This document shows, one piece after another, positions 55,206 through 63,610 of a DNA stretch of 64,000 bases. This stretch comes from Bacillus sp. FJAT-49736. Its GTDB lineage: Bacteria > Bacillota > Bacilli > Bacillales > Bacillaceae_C. Positions within the stretch are counted from its first letter, which is position 1, and each line of letters opens with the position of its first letter. Location of the stretch: the NCBI RefSeq assembly GCF_018343615.1, contig NZ_JAGYPI010000001.1, positions 2,114,193 through 2,178,192 on the forward strand, written 5' to 3'. The notes beneath the pieces were generated by a model. The model saw only the letters and a program-made list of their open reading frames with translations. It was not told the DNA's origin and did not search any database. The position numbers and the translations under genes were made by a program.

Positions 55206-55325
55206 TTATCGCTTTTTGACTTTTTTCGTCAAGGTGATTTTTCGCATTCCTTTTTTATCCAATGCGCTTTTCTTAAATAAAGATGCTAAGTAAGCGATTT
55301 CTGCCCTGTTCAGAGTTCCAATCAG
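55206..55325 (-). CDS. Candidate 39-residue basic protein with a CTG start
   Basis: A frame of 39 codons directly after the gene upstream: IGTLNRAEIAYLASLFKKSA then LDKKGMRKITLTKKVKKR. It would start at CTG (55325-55323), sharing CTGA with the TGA stop of the preceding gene, the same geometry as ATGA or GTGA overlaps; GAGGAAAA lies about 8 bases upstream. It ends 8 bases before the operon terminator. The composition (helical, strongly basic C-terminus) looks like a real protein. I do not recognise the family. The CTG could also be a recent mutation of ATG. Confidence 0.42.
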   Translation of the reverse strand: MIGTLNRAEIAYLASLFKKSALDKKGMRKITLTKKVKKR

Positions 55326-56284
55326 TTTAAATTTTCCTCTTCAAAAGGATCTAGACTTTCTTCATCCCATTCCATTCTTTTGAAACTGGCAGTTTGACAA
55401 TAGTCAAGAAGGATTTTTGCCGCTTTCAGCTGCATATGTTTTAGCGGAGCACGGGTATTTCTCATCTGCTCGAACCATTTCGGATACTCCCGTTTTTCCA
55501 AAATAGATAAATCGTATGGCTTCTCTGGGAAATCTATGTATCCGTTTCTGCAAACAATTGCTTTTTTTATTGGAAGATCCACTTGATAATGAGATAAAAT
55601 TTGCTGTACAATTTTAGTCATCCTATTTAAAGAAATCATTGGGTTCAGCACTTTCCTCTCGCTTTTATTGGATCTTTTTAACCAGAACCGATCAGTGGAG
55701 CCTAAGAATACCGCATCCTTCTCTTCTTCCAGAAAAGTAATACACCATATTTCCATTGGGGTGATTAAAATTATCTCCATTTCAACAGGTGCTTTTTTCA
55801 ATAATAAAACTGGCTCGTACAAAAGGAGAAATGTATCCGGAAATCTTTGTAGAAAAGTATGTAATTTATCATCATAATAATATTTCATATGAATATTTGA
55901 TTTTTCATATATGGTGGAACTTGCCCATTTTAATTGGAAATTAAATAACTGATCCAAGAATATTTGCTTCAATTCATCTTCTGTATCAGGCCGGAACGAT
56001 AAGAGTGGAGCAAATTGGAGGGAGTTATTCGGTTTAATTTCCACTTCTTCTTGAATCTCTATTTTTTCTTTTTTAAATAAGCCTGTCACCTTATTTAACA
56101 GATTTGTTTTTTTCTTTTCTATTTCTTCCCATTCAAACTCTTCATAATGAAGGGAGTTTGTTTCCCATGCTTTCTTCAATTTTTCCCATTGCTGCTTTTT
56201 CAATCGAATATACTGAGAAGGGTACCGGAATGCATCCTGTTCATACCGTGAAACATAGTCTTGCAGCTTAATTAATTGCGCCAA
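55322..56284 (-). CDS. Conserved protein next to thpR (YtlQ-like, function unknown)
   Basis: 320 residues, soluble. An N-terminal charged helix (LKKQQWEKLKKAWETN), a lysine-rich patch LLNKVTGLFKKEKIEI, then a mixed alpha/beta part with FLDQLFNFQLKWASSTIYE and PVEMEIILITPMEIWCITFLE. The latter has the look of a NERD-type nuclease fold (short strands ending in E and an I/V-rich core), but I cannot confirm this. The start is a TTG at 56284, 2 bases after thpR, with GGAAGGA upstream, so both are one operon. B. subtilis has ytlQ beside ytlP. Confidence 0.62.
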   Translation of the reverse strand: MAQLIKLQDYVSRYEQDAFRYPSQYIRLKKQQWEKLKKAWETNSLHYEEFEWEEIEKKKTNLLNKVTGLFKKEKIEIQEEVEIKPNNSLQFAPLLSFRPDTEDELKQIFLDQLFNFQLKWASSTIYEKSNIHMKYYYDDKLHTFLQRFPDTFLLLYEPVLLLKKAPVEMEIILITPMEIWCITFLEEEKDAVFLGSTDRFWLKRSNKSERKVLNPMISLNRMTKIVQQILSHYQVDLPIKKAIVCRNGYIDFPEKPYDLSILEKREYPKWFEQMRNTRAPLKHMQLKAAKILLDYCQTASFKRMEWDEESLDPFEEENLN

Positions 56285-56286
56285 AT

Positions 56287-56868
56287 TCAGTCCTTCCCCT
56301 TTCCAACTGCTGTTTCTAGAAGCTTATATTTTTTCTTTATAACGTATTTAGGAGTTTTGTCTAAATGTGTTTCATATAACACAATATACTGAGCAATAAA
56401 ATCTTGTCTTACCGATAGTCTTTGTTTCAATTGTTCCAATTGAAACCGATCTTCCCCGGACCAATTTCTTGCGAGCGTAATATGAGGCTTAAATGGTCTC
56501 GGATCCAGTTGGAAACCCGTCTTCACACAGGCATCATAAACTTCCTTTCTTAGCTTATTTAAGCTATCTGAAGAAAAAGTATTTGCCCAAAATATTCGTG
56601 GTGATTCCTGGCGCCCAAAGACTCCAAATTCATTTAAACATAATGGAAAGCTTTCAGCAGTATATATTGCATTTTGTATGTACTCATCCGCTCTCTCAAG
56701 TTGTTCCTTTGTTGCATGGCCTAAAAAAGCCAGAGTAATATGGTAATCCTCTTGATGAACCCATCTTATAAAAGGAAAATCACACTTTATCTCATCGCAT
56801 TTTTCACGAAGATATTCTTTAATCGATTGAGGCAATAGCAACGCATAAAAATAATGATGTCCTTCCAA
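56287..56868 (-). CDS. thpR: RNA 2',3'-cyclic phosphodiesterase ThpR (YtlP)
   Basis: 2H phosphoesterase of the LigT/ThpR family that opens 2',3'-cyclic phosphate ends of RNA. The two H-x-T motifs are YHITLAFLGH near 43 and FKPHITLARNW near 130. 193 residues. The start is a TTG at 56868 with AGAGG 8 bases upstream. First gene of a small operon with the YtlQ-like gene and perhaps the small frame at 55206. RNA substrate in the cell unknown. Confidence 0.9.
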   Translation of the reverse strand: MEGHHYFYALLLPQSIKEYLREKCDEIKCDFPFIRWVHQEDYHITLAFLGHATKEQLERADEYIQNAIYTAESFPLCLNEFGVFGRQESPRIFWANTFSSDSLNKLRKEVYDACVKTGFQLDPRPFKPHITLARNWSGEDRFQLEQLKQRLSVRQDFIAQYIVLYETHLDKTPKYVIKKKYKLLETAVGKGKD

Positions 56869-57018
56869 TTTATAAACCTCTCATTTCTTAATTTATAATT
56901 ATATTTTAGCAAACTTCTTGCTCATAGACATATTTCTCTTTTTATTGACATATATTGATTTCGAATTATTACTATTTTAATTCATTCACAAAAAATCATT
57001 TATGAGGAGAGAATATCG

Positions 57019-57174
57019 ATGAAAATAGGTGATATTGTTGAATATAAAGGAGAAAAATGTGAAATTATTTATTTATATGATAGCGGTTATTGTGAAATAA
57101 AAAGACCATTCAGAGTAAATATCCAACTAGTAAAGCAATCTGATATTAGAAAAGCCCAAGCACCGCAGCTCTAG
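57019..57174 (+). CDS. Small 51-residue protein of unknown function
   Basis: ATG at 57019 with GAGGAGAG 7 bases upstream opens a 51-codon frame: MKIGDIVEYKGEKCEIIYLY, then DSGYCEIKRPFRVNIQLVK and the tail SDIRKAQAPQL. The content (short beta strands, KIGD-V-Y opening, two cysteines) resembles small SH3-like barrel proteins, though no family is recognised. It lies between thpR and dat, both on the other strand. The strong ribosome binding site is the main support. The following 57175-57342 shows no gene. Confidence 0.65.
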   Translation: MKIGDIVEYKGEKCEIIYLYDSGYCEIKRPFRVNIQLVKQSDIRKAQAPQL

Positions 57175-57342
57175 TGTATGGATGCAAGGTTTAGGTAACA
57201 AGGTGAATGGTAATTCGTTGTTTCCTTATCTTAGGGGAGAAGACGGAGAAATCCATTTACCGACGGCTGCTAGCACTAGACTTATACTACATGCAACCTA
57301 TGTAATTGGAATAAAAAACATTATACTTTCCTCTACTCTAAA

Positions 57343-57370
57343 TGAAGACCCGCCAAAAAGGCGGGTTCTA
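57343..57370 (-). terminator. Intrinsic terminator of dat
   Basis: ACCCGCC / GGCGGGT stem with a 5-base loop of T on the minus strand, followed by CTTCATTT. Confidence 0.75.
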
Positions 57371-57374
57371 ATCA

Positions 57375-58238
57375 TTAATGTGAAAGAGCTTTTTCACATT
57401 GTTTTTGGATTTCATCTTCAAAAATTTGTTGAAGCTTTTTCGTGATTTCTCCCGGTTTTCCATTTCCAATTGCGATACTATTTAATCCTACAATCGGCAT
57501 AATTTCAGAAGTAGTACTAGAAATAAAAACCTCATCTGCTTCTGTTAGTTCACTAACGGAAAACTCTACTTCTTTAACCGGAAATTCATTTTCCTTGCAA
57601 ATTTTTAAAATGACCTGTCTTGTAATACCATTCAAGATTAAATTTGTTACAGGATGTGTTTTTAAAATTCCATCCTTTACCATAAAGACATTGGAAGAGG
57701 AGCCTTCTGTAATCTTATCGCCGCGATGTTGTATAGCTTCATAGCAATCTGCCTCCGCAGCTTTTTGCTTGGCTAAAATATTTCCAAGTAAATTTAAGCT
57801 TTTAATATCACATCGTAGCCAGCGGATATCCTCGACAAGTAATCCATTTACTCCGGATTTCATCAAATTTTCGGCACGCTTCATTTCCTTTGTGTATGCA
57901 ACAAACACTGGTTCAACTTCCTTTTCAGGAAAGCCGTGCTGGCGTGGATAAACTCCTCTTGTAAACTGCAAATAGATGATGCCAGTATCTAGACTATTCA
58001 CCTTTACTAACTCTTCTAATTTTGAACCAAAGGCATCTTTATCATCCTTTATTTTCAAACCGATTTTTTCTGCACTTTCATATAAACGCTGAATATGCTC
58101 ATTCTTCGTAAAGAGTTTGCCATTATAGACCCGGATTACTTCGTAGATTCCATCGCCAAATTGATAACCGCGATCTTCTATATCAATTGCAGCAGTAGTT
58201 CTATCAACAATTTCTCCATTAAAAATAATTTTAGCCAT
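57375..58238 (-). CDS. dat: D-amino acid aminotransferase
   Basis: PLP enzyme that interconverts D-alanine and D-glutamate with their keto acids, supplying D-amino acids for the cell wall. The 287 residues show the fold-type IV blocks RGYQFGDGIYEVIRVYNGKL near 22, IYLQFTRGVYPRQHGFP, RCDIKSLNLLGNILAKQ (PLP lysine near 145) and TEGSSSNVFMVKDG near 178. The ATG at 58238 follows AAGGGGAGAG; an upstream ATG at 58325 would add 29 residues without homology. Lies next to pepV, as is common in Bacillus. Confidence 0.94.
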   Translation of the reverse strand: MAKIIFNGEIVDRTTAAIDIEDRGYQFGDGIYEVIRVYNGKLFTKNEHIQRLYESAEKIGLKIKDDKDAFGSKLEELVKVNSLDTGIIYLQFTRGVYPRQHGFPEKEVEPVFVAYTKEMKRAENLMKSGVNGLLVEDIRWLRCDIKSLNLLGNILAKQKAAEADCYEAIQHRGDKITEGSSSNVFMVKDGILKTHPVTNLILNGITRQVILKICKENEFPVKEVEFSVSELTEADEVFISSTTSEIMPIVGLNSIAIGNGKPGEITKKLQQIFEDEIQKQCEKALSH

Positions 58239-58390
58239 GGCCCTCTCCCCTTTTCCCTTATTAATTATGGCTATTTTCGCATAGATTGTTTTTTTTCGTA
58301 TAAGTTCATCAACCCGTATATTCACGACATCTTTTCAGGAAAATGCGAAAATTGACTAGAAACTTAAGTTTTTGCTCCTTATGAAGGTCC

Positions 58391-58420
58391 AAAAGGAACA
58401 AAGTTTATGAAAAGAGCCTT
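58391..58420. repeat. Dispersed intergenic repeat, copy 3
   Basis: The reverse complement AAGGCTCTTTTCATAAACTT then TGTTCCTTTT matches the copies at 34073 and 34284. It ends at the pepV stop codon. Confidence 0.6.
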
Positions 58421-59852
58421 AATTTGTTTTCTCTCCAGCTAGCTCATAAATGGCCTGAGCATAGATTGCAGTTGCTTTCAATAAGTCTTCAATGAACATA
58501 TACTCATCTTTTTGATGCATAACATCCGGTCTGCCTGGAAAGAGTGCACCAAATGCTACACCGGACTTTAATGAGCGCGCATATGTCCCGCCTCCAATGG
58601 ACAGTAGTTCCGCTTTTTCCCCTGTTTGCTCTTCATACACTTTCTTTAATGTTTGGATTAATTCATCCTTTTCATCTACATGGTGAGGCTTAGAATCAGA
58701 GAAATTTTCAATCGAAAAGCCTTCTTTTGCAACAATCTCTTCGATTTTATTTTTCCCTTCTGTCATGTCAAATGTGACAGGATATCGCATATTTAATCCA
58801 AATCTGCCGCCATTATTTTGAGTGTACTCTATTTTTCCGACATTAATCGTCAGCTCGCCAGTAATATCATCCTTATATTGAATACCAAATCCTTCACCGC
58901 GGGATTGATCCAATAAATGATTTACTGCAAATTGGATAAATGTTCCGCCTTGTTCATCAAGTATAGTATCTTTTAGGAAGGACGCCAATAACAGACCAGC
59001 ATTTTTCCCGTTTTTCGGCTCCATACCGTGTGCAGAAATTCCCTCTAATTCTAATATTAATACACCGGATTCTACATAATACTTACCTTTTACCTCTAAC
59101 TGTTGAAGAAAATCATTGTATTTTTGTAAAATCTCTGTTTGCTTTTCTTTGACTAGAAGTTCTGCTCTAGCAAAATCAGGCACCATATTATATCTTCTTC
59201 CAGATTGGAAAGAAATTAATTGAGCAGCCTCCTTTTTATCGGTCTGAACATTACTCGATAGATTTTGAACGATATCATAATCAGATATTCCCTTTTCCGC
59301 ATATATAATTGGAAAATCTGCATCAGGTGCAAATCCCATATCGGGCATTTCCTCATGCGTGAAATAATGAGATACACATCGCCAGTCACTTTCTTCGTCC
59401 GTTCCAATAATCATGCGTACACGTTTTTCTAGTGGAACACCTAGCTCCTTTACAATTTTCATCGCGTAGTAAGCAGCCATTGTTGGCCCTTTATCATCAC
59501 TGGAGCCACGAGCAAAAATTTTATCGTCCTTCACAACACCGCCATAAGGATCAACAGACCAACCGTCCCCTTCAGGAACGACATCTACGTGACAAAGAAT
59601 GCCAACTAACTCTTTGCCTTTTCCCATTTCTAGATGACCAGCCAGGTTACCTACATTTTTAGCAGTGAAACCATCCTTCTCTCCTAAATTTAATAAATAT
59701 TGTAATGCTTCTTTTATCCCAACGCCTAATGGAGCATCTTCAGTTGCATTTTCCTCATCTAGTACACTTTTAATTTGGAGCAGACCTTGTAAATCTTTAA
59801 TTAAATCATCTTTTCTTTTTAAGACCTCATCCATCCATTGAATTGACATCAT
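58419..59852 (-). CDS. pepV: Dipeptidase PepV (YtjP), M20 family
   Basis: Zinc dipeptidase. The 477 residues have the M20 zinc ligands VGILCHVDVVPEGDGW near 83-98, ARGSSDDKGPTMAAYYA near 115, the catalytic IIGTDEESDWRCVSHY near 149, MGFAPDADFPIIYAEKG near 172 and the late histidine in DVMHQKDEY near 445. AAAGGAG lies 5 bases before the first of two tandem ATGs. B. subtilis ytjP is next to dat or ytzE-ytzG in the same way. Cytoplasmic; probably in peptide nutrition or wall-peptide recycling. Confidence 0.93.
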   Translation of the reverse strand: MMSIQWMDEVLKRKDDLIKDLQGLLQIKSVLDEENATEDAPLGVGIKEALQYLLNLGEKDGFTAKNVGNLAGHLEMGKGKELVGILCHVDVVPEGDGWSVDPYGGVVKDDKIFARGSSDDKGPTMAAYYAMKIVKELGVPLEKRVRMIIGTDEESDWRCVSHYFTHEEMPDMGFAPDADFPIIYAEKGISDYDIVQNLSSNVQTDKKEAAQLISFQSGRRYNMVPDFARAELLVKEKQTEILQKYNDFLQQLEVKGKYYVESGVLILELEGISAHGMEPKNGKNAGLLLASFLKDTILDEQGGTFIQFAVNHLLDQSRGEGFGIQYKDDITGELTINVGKIEYTQNNGGRFGLNMRYPVTFDMTEGKNKIEEIVAKEGFSIENFSDSKPHHVDEKDELIQTLKKVYEEQTGEKAELLSIGGGTYARSLKSGVAFGALFPGRPDVMHQKDEYMFIEDLLKATAIYAQAIYELAGEKTN

Positions 59853-60234
59853 ATTAACTCCTTTAAACCATGTTTTGAAAAGTTTCTTTATTCCAGATTA
59901 TTTTACTCCTTTTTATTACTCAATAAAATATATAGTCATTATTTTTTGATATTCCGCTACCAAACCATACCTTAAACCTATACTAATTATTCTTTCTATA
60001 CATAATATAAGATAAAGTCAATTTCTTAAAATATTAGTAAATTCCCACTATAGACTGGAAATTTATGAAAAGTAGGTGTAGAATGTAATTGTCTGACATC
60101 TAAAGTCTTCGAAAAATGTCGAGAAAGAAGGAGTTGTCTGCAAAAAGGTTTTTCAAAGCTTGAAGAGATTTTCTTCAAACCAATTAGTCGTCCGTAGTCT
60201 GAAGTCTTTGGAAAAAGGATGAGGGAGTGGTTTT
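59853..60234. other. Intergenic region upstream of ytzE
   Basis: About 380 bases without a gene. It contains a small inverted repeat TTGAAGA / TCTTCAA near 60160-60177 and two similar phrases, TAAAGTCTTCGAAAAATGTCGAG and GAAGTCTTTGGAAAAAGGATGAG (each about 23 bases, starting near 60102 and 60199); the second runs into the ytzE ribosome binding site. No known riboswitch is recognised. Confidence 0.35.
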
Positions 60235-60456
60235 TTGAAACCTTCAACAAACAGGATGTTAACCCGAATTAAATCAATCTATGTGTTTATTAAAGAAAAT
60301 GGTACTGTAACAACACAGGAGCTGGTGGATGAGTTCGGAATAACTCCACGTACAATTCAAAGGGATTTGAATGTACTTGCTTATAATGACTTAATTAAAA
60401 GCCCACACCGTGGGACGTGGACAACAACAGAGAAAAGGGTAAAAATGTCATCATAA
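60235..60456 (+). CDS. ytzE: Small DeoR-type HTH regulator YtzE
   Basis: 73-residue DNA-binding protein consisting of little more than a DeoR-type helix-turn-helix: IKSIYVFIKENGTVTTQELV, DEFGITPRTIQRDLNVLAYN and LIKSPHRGTWTTTEKRVK. No effector domain. The start is a TTG at 60235 with GGGAG 7 bases upstream, and the N-terminus KPSTNRMLTRIKS matches B. subtilis YtzE from that codon. Regulon unknown. Lies between pepV and ytzG as in B. subtilis. Confidence 0.9.
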   Translation: MKPSTNRMLTRIKSIYVFIKENGTVTTQELVDEFGITPRTIQRDLNVLAYNDLIKSPHRGTWTTTEKRVKMSS

Positions 60457-60470
60457 TAGAAGTAAAGCGT

Positions 60471-60518
60471 CAGCGCCTAAAGGGAGGAGAGGAAGAACTC
60501 CACTAGCCATAGGCGCTG
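60471..60518. repeat. Hairpin downstream of ytzE
   Basis: CAGCGCCTA (60471-60479) pairs perfectly with TAGGCGCTG (60510-60518); within the 30-base loop GGAG and CTCC can pair too. GC-rich against AT-rich surroundings and without a T run, so not an ordinary terminator. Confidence 0.7.
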
Positions 60519-60629
60519 GTGAAATTTGAAGTTCTAATTTCACTTGGTAAAATTTGAAGTTCTAATTTCACTTGGTAAAATTTGAAGTTCTAATTTCACT
60601 TGGTAAAATTTGAAGTTCCAATTTCACTT
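60518..60629. repeat. Four tandem 28-bp repeats
   Basis: Unit GGTAAAATTTGAAGTTCTAA then TTTCACTT, starting at 60518, 60546, 60574 and 60602; the first unit has GTGAAATT and the last one base change. Each unit contains an inverted repeat (GTGAAATT or GTAAAATT with AATTTCAC). Noncoding. It joins directly to the hairpin at 60471-60518. Confidence 0.92.
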
Positions 60630-60689
60630 GTAACTAGACAAATACTAATCTAATTTAGTGATCAATTATACAAAAAATTATATATGTGA

Positions 60690-60722
60690 AAAAAAGAGCT
60701 GTCTTATTTGGACAGCTCTTTT
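60690..60722 (-). terminator. Intrinsic terminator of ytzG
   Basis: AAAAAGAGCTGTC / GGACAGCTCTTTT with loop TTATTT; followed by TTTTTTTCAC on the minus strand. Confidence 0.85.
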
Positions 60723-61452
60723 AACTTATTTCATTTGGTGTTTGATAATCTTTTAGTAATTGTATTTCCTCATCCGTTAATTCACGATACTGTCCTAGTT
60801 GCAGGTCTTCATCCAGCATAAGCGGTCCCATAGAAATGCGTTTTAAATAGACAACTTTTTTTCCTACTGCTTCAAACATTCTTTTTACTTGATGAAATTT
60901 TCCCTCTGTAATCGTTAACTCTATATCAGATCGAATGCCTGATTTCAAAATTTTTAATTCTCCTGGCTTCGTGTGATAGCCATCATCTAATATTACCCCT
61001 GACTTAAACGCTTCGACATCGGTCTGTAGGACCTTCCCTTCAATGACAGCAAAATAGGTTTTGGGAACGTGCTTCTTCGGAGACAAGAGTCTGTGTGCCA
61101 ATTGACCATCATTTGTTAATAATAATAGTCCTTCCGTATCTTTATCCAGCCTCCCTACAGGAAATGGATTTTGTACAGAATCTTGTATCTCTAATAAATC
61201 AAGGACTGTCTTTTCATGATAATCCTCCGTTGCCGAGATGACTCCTTGCGGTTTATTCATCATCAAATAGATGAATTCTTTATAGACTACTTGCTCCCCA
61301 TGGATAGTAATAAAGTCATCAGTTGGATTGACATGAGCTTTTCCGTCTTTTACAACCACTTGATTTACCATCACGATACCATCTTTTAATACCTTCTTTA
61401 CCTCTTTCCTACTACCATAGCCAATATTTGCAAGCAACTTATCCAATCTCAA
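60721..61452 (-). CDS. ytzG: 16S rRNA pseudouridine synthase, RsuA family (YtzG)
   Basis: Converts uridine to pseudouridine in rRNA (U516 for E. coli RsuA). An N-terminal S4 domain (RLDKLLANIGYGSRKEV) precedes the catalytic domain with YLMMNKPQGVISATED near 63 and FPVGRLDKDTEGLLLLTNDG near 95, where the D of RLDKDTEG is the nucleophile. The start is a TTG at 61452 with AGGTAGGTG upstream, giving MRLDKLLANIGYG as in relatives; the GTG at 61461 overlaps the ribosome binding site. 243 residues. Confidence 0.92.
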   Translation of the reverse strand: MRLDKLLANIGYGSRKEVKKVLKDGIVMVNQVVVKDGKAHVNPTDDFITIHGEQVVYKEFIYLMMNKPQGVISATEDYHEKTVLDLLEIQDSVQNPFPVGRLDKDTEGLLLLTNDGQLAHRLLSPKKHVPKTYFAVIEGKVLQTDVEAFKSGVILDDGYHTKPGELKILKSGIRSDIELTITEGKFHQVKRMFEAVGKKVVYLKRISMGPLMLDEDLQLGQYRELTDEEIQLLKDYQTPNEIS

Positions 61453-61654
61453 ATAAAACACCTACCTCTTTCGTATCCATAATATTATTTTTTTATAGGC
61501 AGCTACCCATACGTAAAACATTCGCCTACATAGGCTATAAGGGAATGGCAGAAGAGATTTTAGTTGTATTTTCTTTAGAGATAATTAAAAGAAACCAAGA
61601 AATTTACAGCTAAAATCTTCTAGCCTTAATTATTTTAATGAGGTGAAATGCAAA

Positions 61655-61903
61655 ATGGATTACAGACAGCAAATGTTTCCCCAAATGTCTATGCAGCCCG
61701 GCCAACAATATGGGCAATTTCCGACATCCATGCAACAACCAGGAGGTCAAATGTCTTCAACAGGTGCATCCTTTCCAGGAGGTGGCCAAGGCCAATTCAG
61801 TAGGCGTTTGGACCGACTAGAAAGACAAGTGGATAGAATGAATCGTCGAATTACTCAGATTGAGCGCCAAATGCAATTTTGGGGGCAAATGGGACATCAC
61901 TAA
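61655..61903 (+). CDS. Small Gln/Gly/Met-rich protein with a C-terminal coiled coil
   Basis: 82 residues; no family recognised with confidence. The first half is low-complexity (MDYRQQMFPQMSMQPGQQ, then GGQMSSTGASFPGGGQGQF), the second a basic heptad-like helix RRLDRLERQVDRMNRRITQI. Such a make-up is seen in small spore-coat or coat-associated proteins, which is only a guess. AGGTG lies 8 bases before the ATG at 61655; the GTG at 61643 overlaps it. Convergent with murJ, sharing a terminator. Confidence 0.7.
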   Translation: MDYRQQMFPQMSMQPGQQYGQFPTSMQQPGGQMSSTGASFPGGGQGQFSRRLDRLERQVDRMNRRITQIERQMQFWGQMGHH

Positions 61904-61949
61904 GGGAGAAACATAAGTTTTAGGTCGATAGCTAGGAAGACTCGAAGAC

Positions 61950-61992
61950 CTTATAGAAGGAGGTCACTAATTATAGCTGACCTCCTTCCATT
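61950..61992. terminator. Bidirectional stem between the small coil protein and murJ
   Basis: GAAGGAGGTCA / TGACCTCCTTC, a perfect 11-bp stem with an 11-base loop. The T run is weak on both strands. Confidence 0.6.
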
Positions 61993-63610
61993 ATCCTATA
62001 TGAAGTCTTCTTTTTATTCCTTTTAGCCTTTCGCCAAATAATTTATCCGCAAGCCCAGATCTTAATCCTAGATAACCATAAACAATAGCTCCAACCGCAC
62101 CGCACACAATAACCATTATTAAGGATTGCATTTTGGAGGCTGGCGATAAAAACAAGGTCAGAAGCTTGTAAAGTACCATAACAACTGCGATCATAATCGC
62201 ATTGAACAGGAGGATTAAAATACTTCTTCGAGCCACTGTTTTAAAAGGATAATCGGCAAAAAATTTGATGACAATTAGATTAATAATGATGGAAACGGAA
62301 TATCCCAAAGCTGTCGCATATACTGCTCCATCGGTTTGGAATAACTTTATGAAAGGAATATTTAAAGTGAGTTTTACTAGCAAGCCAGTCAACAAACTTA
62401 AAATTGTAAACCTCTGTTCATTAATCCCTTGCAAAATAGCTGCTGTAACAGAATATAAGGCAAACAGTATGGCAACAGGTGCATAATGTCCTAAGACATC
62501 GGCACCGAGCTTACTATGCTGATAAAATACTGTAAAAATGGGGTCGGCTAGCATGGAAAGACCCATTGCTGCAGGTACGGTTAAAAACAAGAGAATTTGA
62601 AAGGTTTGATCAACCTGTCGAATCATGGATCCGCGATTCCCTTTTGCGAATGATTCCGTAATAAGCGGAACAAGAGTTAAAGAAAAAGATGTTGCAAGGG
62701 AAACAGGAATAATGACTAGCTTATGTGAATCGAAGTTAAGAATACCAATCGCCTCAAGTGCTTCTTTTCCCTTATTAATAGCAGCCATTCCTCTTGTAAA
62801 AGTCAATTGATCTACATATTGATAAAGGGAATTAGCTACACCTACAAATACAAATGGCAGAGCATAGATAAAAATTTCCTTATACATTTCAGTCAATGAC
62901 ACATGAAGAGTTCCTCTATCTCTTTCCAGCAGTTCATCAAAATGATGTTTTCTTTTTTTCCAATACCAAAATAATATAATTAAACTCGCTATACCACCTA
63001 CAAATGCTGCAAATGTGGCAACACTTATAGCCGTAACCATGCTACCATGGAACACGTGTAGAACAAAAAAGGCTCCGAGTAAAAGAAACACAATCCTTAC
63101 AATTTGCTCAAGTACTTGCGAAACCGCCGAAGGACCCATCGATTGATGACCTTGAAAATAACCGCGAATTAAACTCATCACTGGGATAATGATGAGCGCA
63201 AAGCTGACCGCCCGTATAATAGTCGTTACATTATCGATGGAATATTTCTTGGATTCCACTCCTGACATACTTAGCTCGGCAAAGGTTGGAGCGAAGATGT
63301 ACATAATTAGAAAACAAACAATTCCTGTCATTAGCATTAATATAATGCCTGATTTAAAAAGCTTTCTTCCTACTGCATATTCCTCAAGTGCATTATATTT
63401 TGCAATATATTTGGAAACAGCAAGCGGAACACCTGCCGTTGCGATACTAATAAATAATGTATATGGGACATATCCAAATTGATATAATGCTTCCGGCTCT
63501 GAACCGCCGATGATGGCGTGAAACGGTATAACGTAAAATAAGCCGATAAATTTGGAAATAAACGTACCTAACGTTAAAATAAACGTACCACGAATAAGTT
63601 TTGAAGACAT
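61991..63610 (-). CDS. murJ: Lipid II flippase MurJ (YtgP)
   Basis: Polytopic membrane protein of the MOP/PST superfamily that moves lipid II across the membrane for wall synthesis; B. subtilis YtgP is its MurJ. The 539 residues contain about 14 hydrophobic helices starting with GTFILTLGTFISKFIGLFYV. Features of the subgroup include AGVPLAVSKYIAKYNA near 60, LIRGYFQGHQSMGPSAVSQV near 147 and the C-terminal basic tail GERLKGIKRRLHIG. The alternative flippase Amj cannot be excluded elsewhere in the genome. Works downstream of MurC and upstream of the PBP. Confidence 0.9.
   Translation of the reverse strand: MSSKLIRGTFILTLGTFISKFIGLFYVIPFHAIIGGSEPEALYQFGYVPYTLFISIATAGVPLAVSKYIAKYNALEEYAVGRKLFKSGIILMLMTGIVCFLIMYIFAPTFAELSMSGVESKKYSIDNVTTIIRAVSFALIIIPVMSLIRGYFQGHQSMGPSAVSQVLEQIVRIVFLLLGAFFVLHVFHGSMVTAISVATFAAFVGGIASLIILFWYWKKRKHHFDELLERDRGTLHVSLTEMYKEIFIYALPFVFVGVANSLYQYVDQLTFTRGMAAINKGKEALEAIGILNFDSHKLVIIPVSLATSFSLTLVPLITESFAKGNRGSMIRQVDQTFQILLFLTVPAAMGLSMLADPIFTVFYQHSKLGADVLGHYAPVAILFALYSVTAAILQGINEQRFTILSLLTGLLVKLTLNIPFIKLFQTDGAVYATALGYSVSIIINLIVIKFFADYPFKTVARRSILILLFNAIMIAVVMVLYKLLTLFLSPASKMQSLIMVIVCGAVGAIVYGYLGLRSGLADKLFGERLKGIKRRLHIG

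Noticed and set aside
58239-58325. 29-residue N-terminal extension of the D-amino acid aminotransferase
   Set aside because: A strong ribosome binding site lies directly before the ATG at 58238, and the extension has no counterpart in the family.
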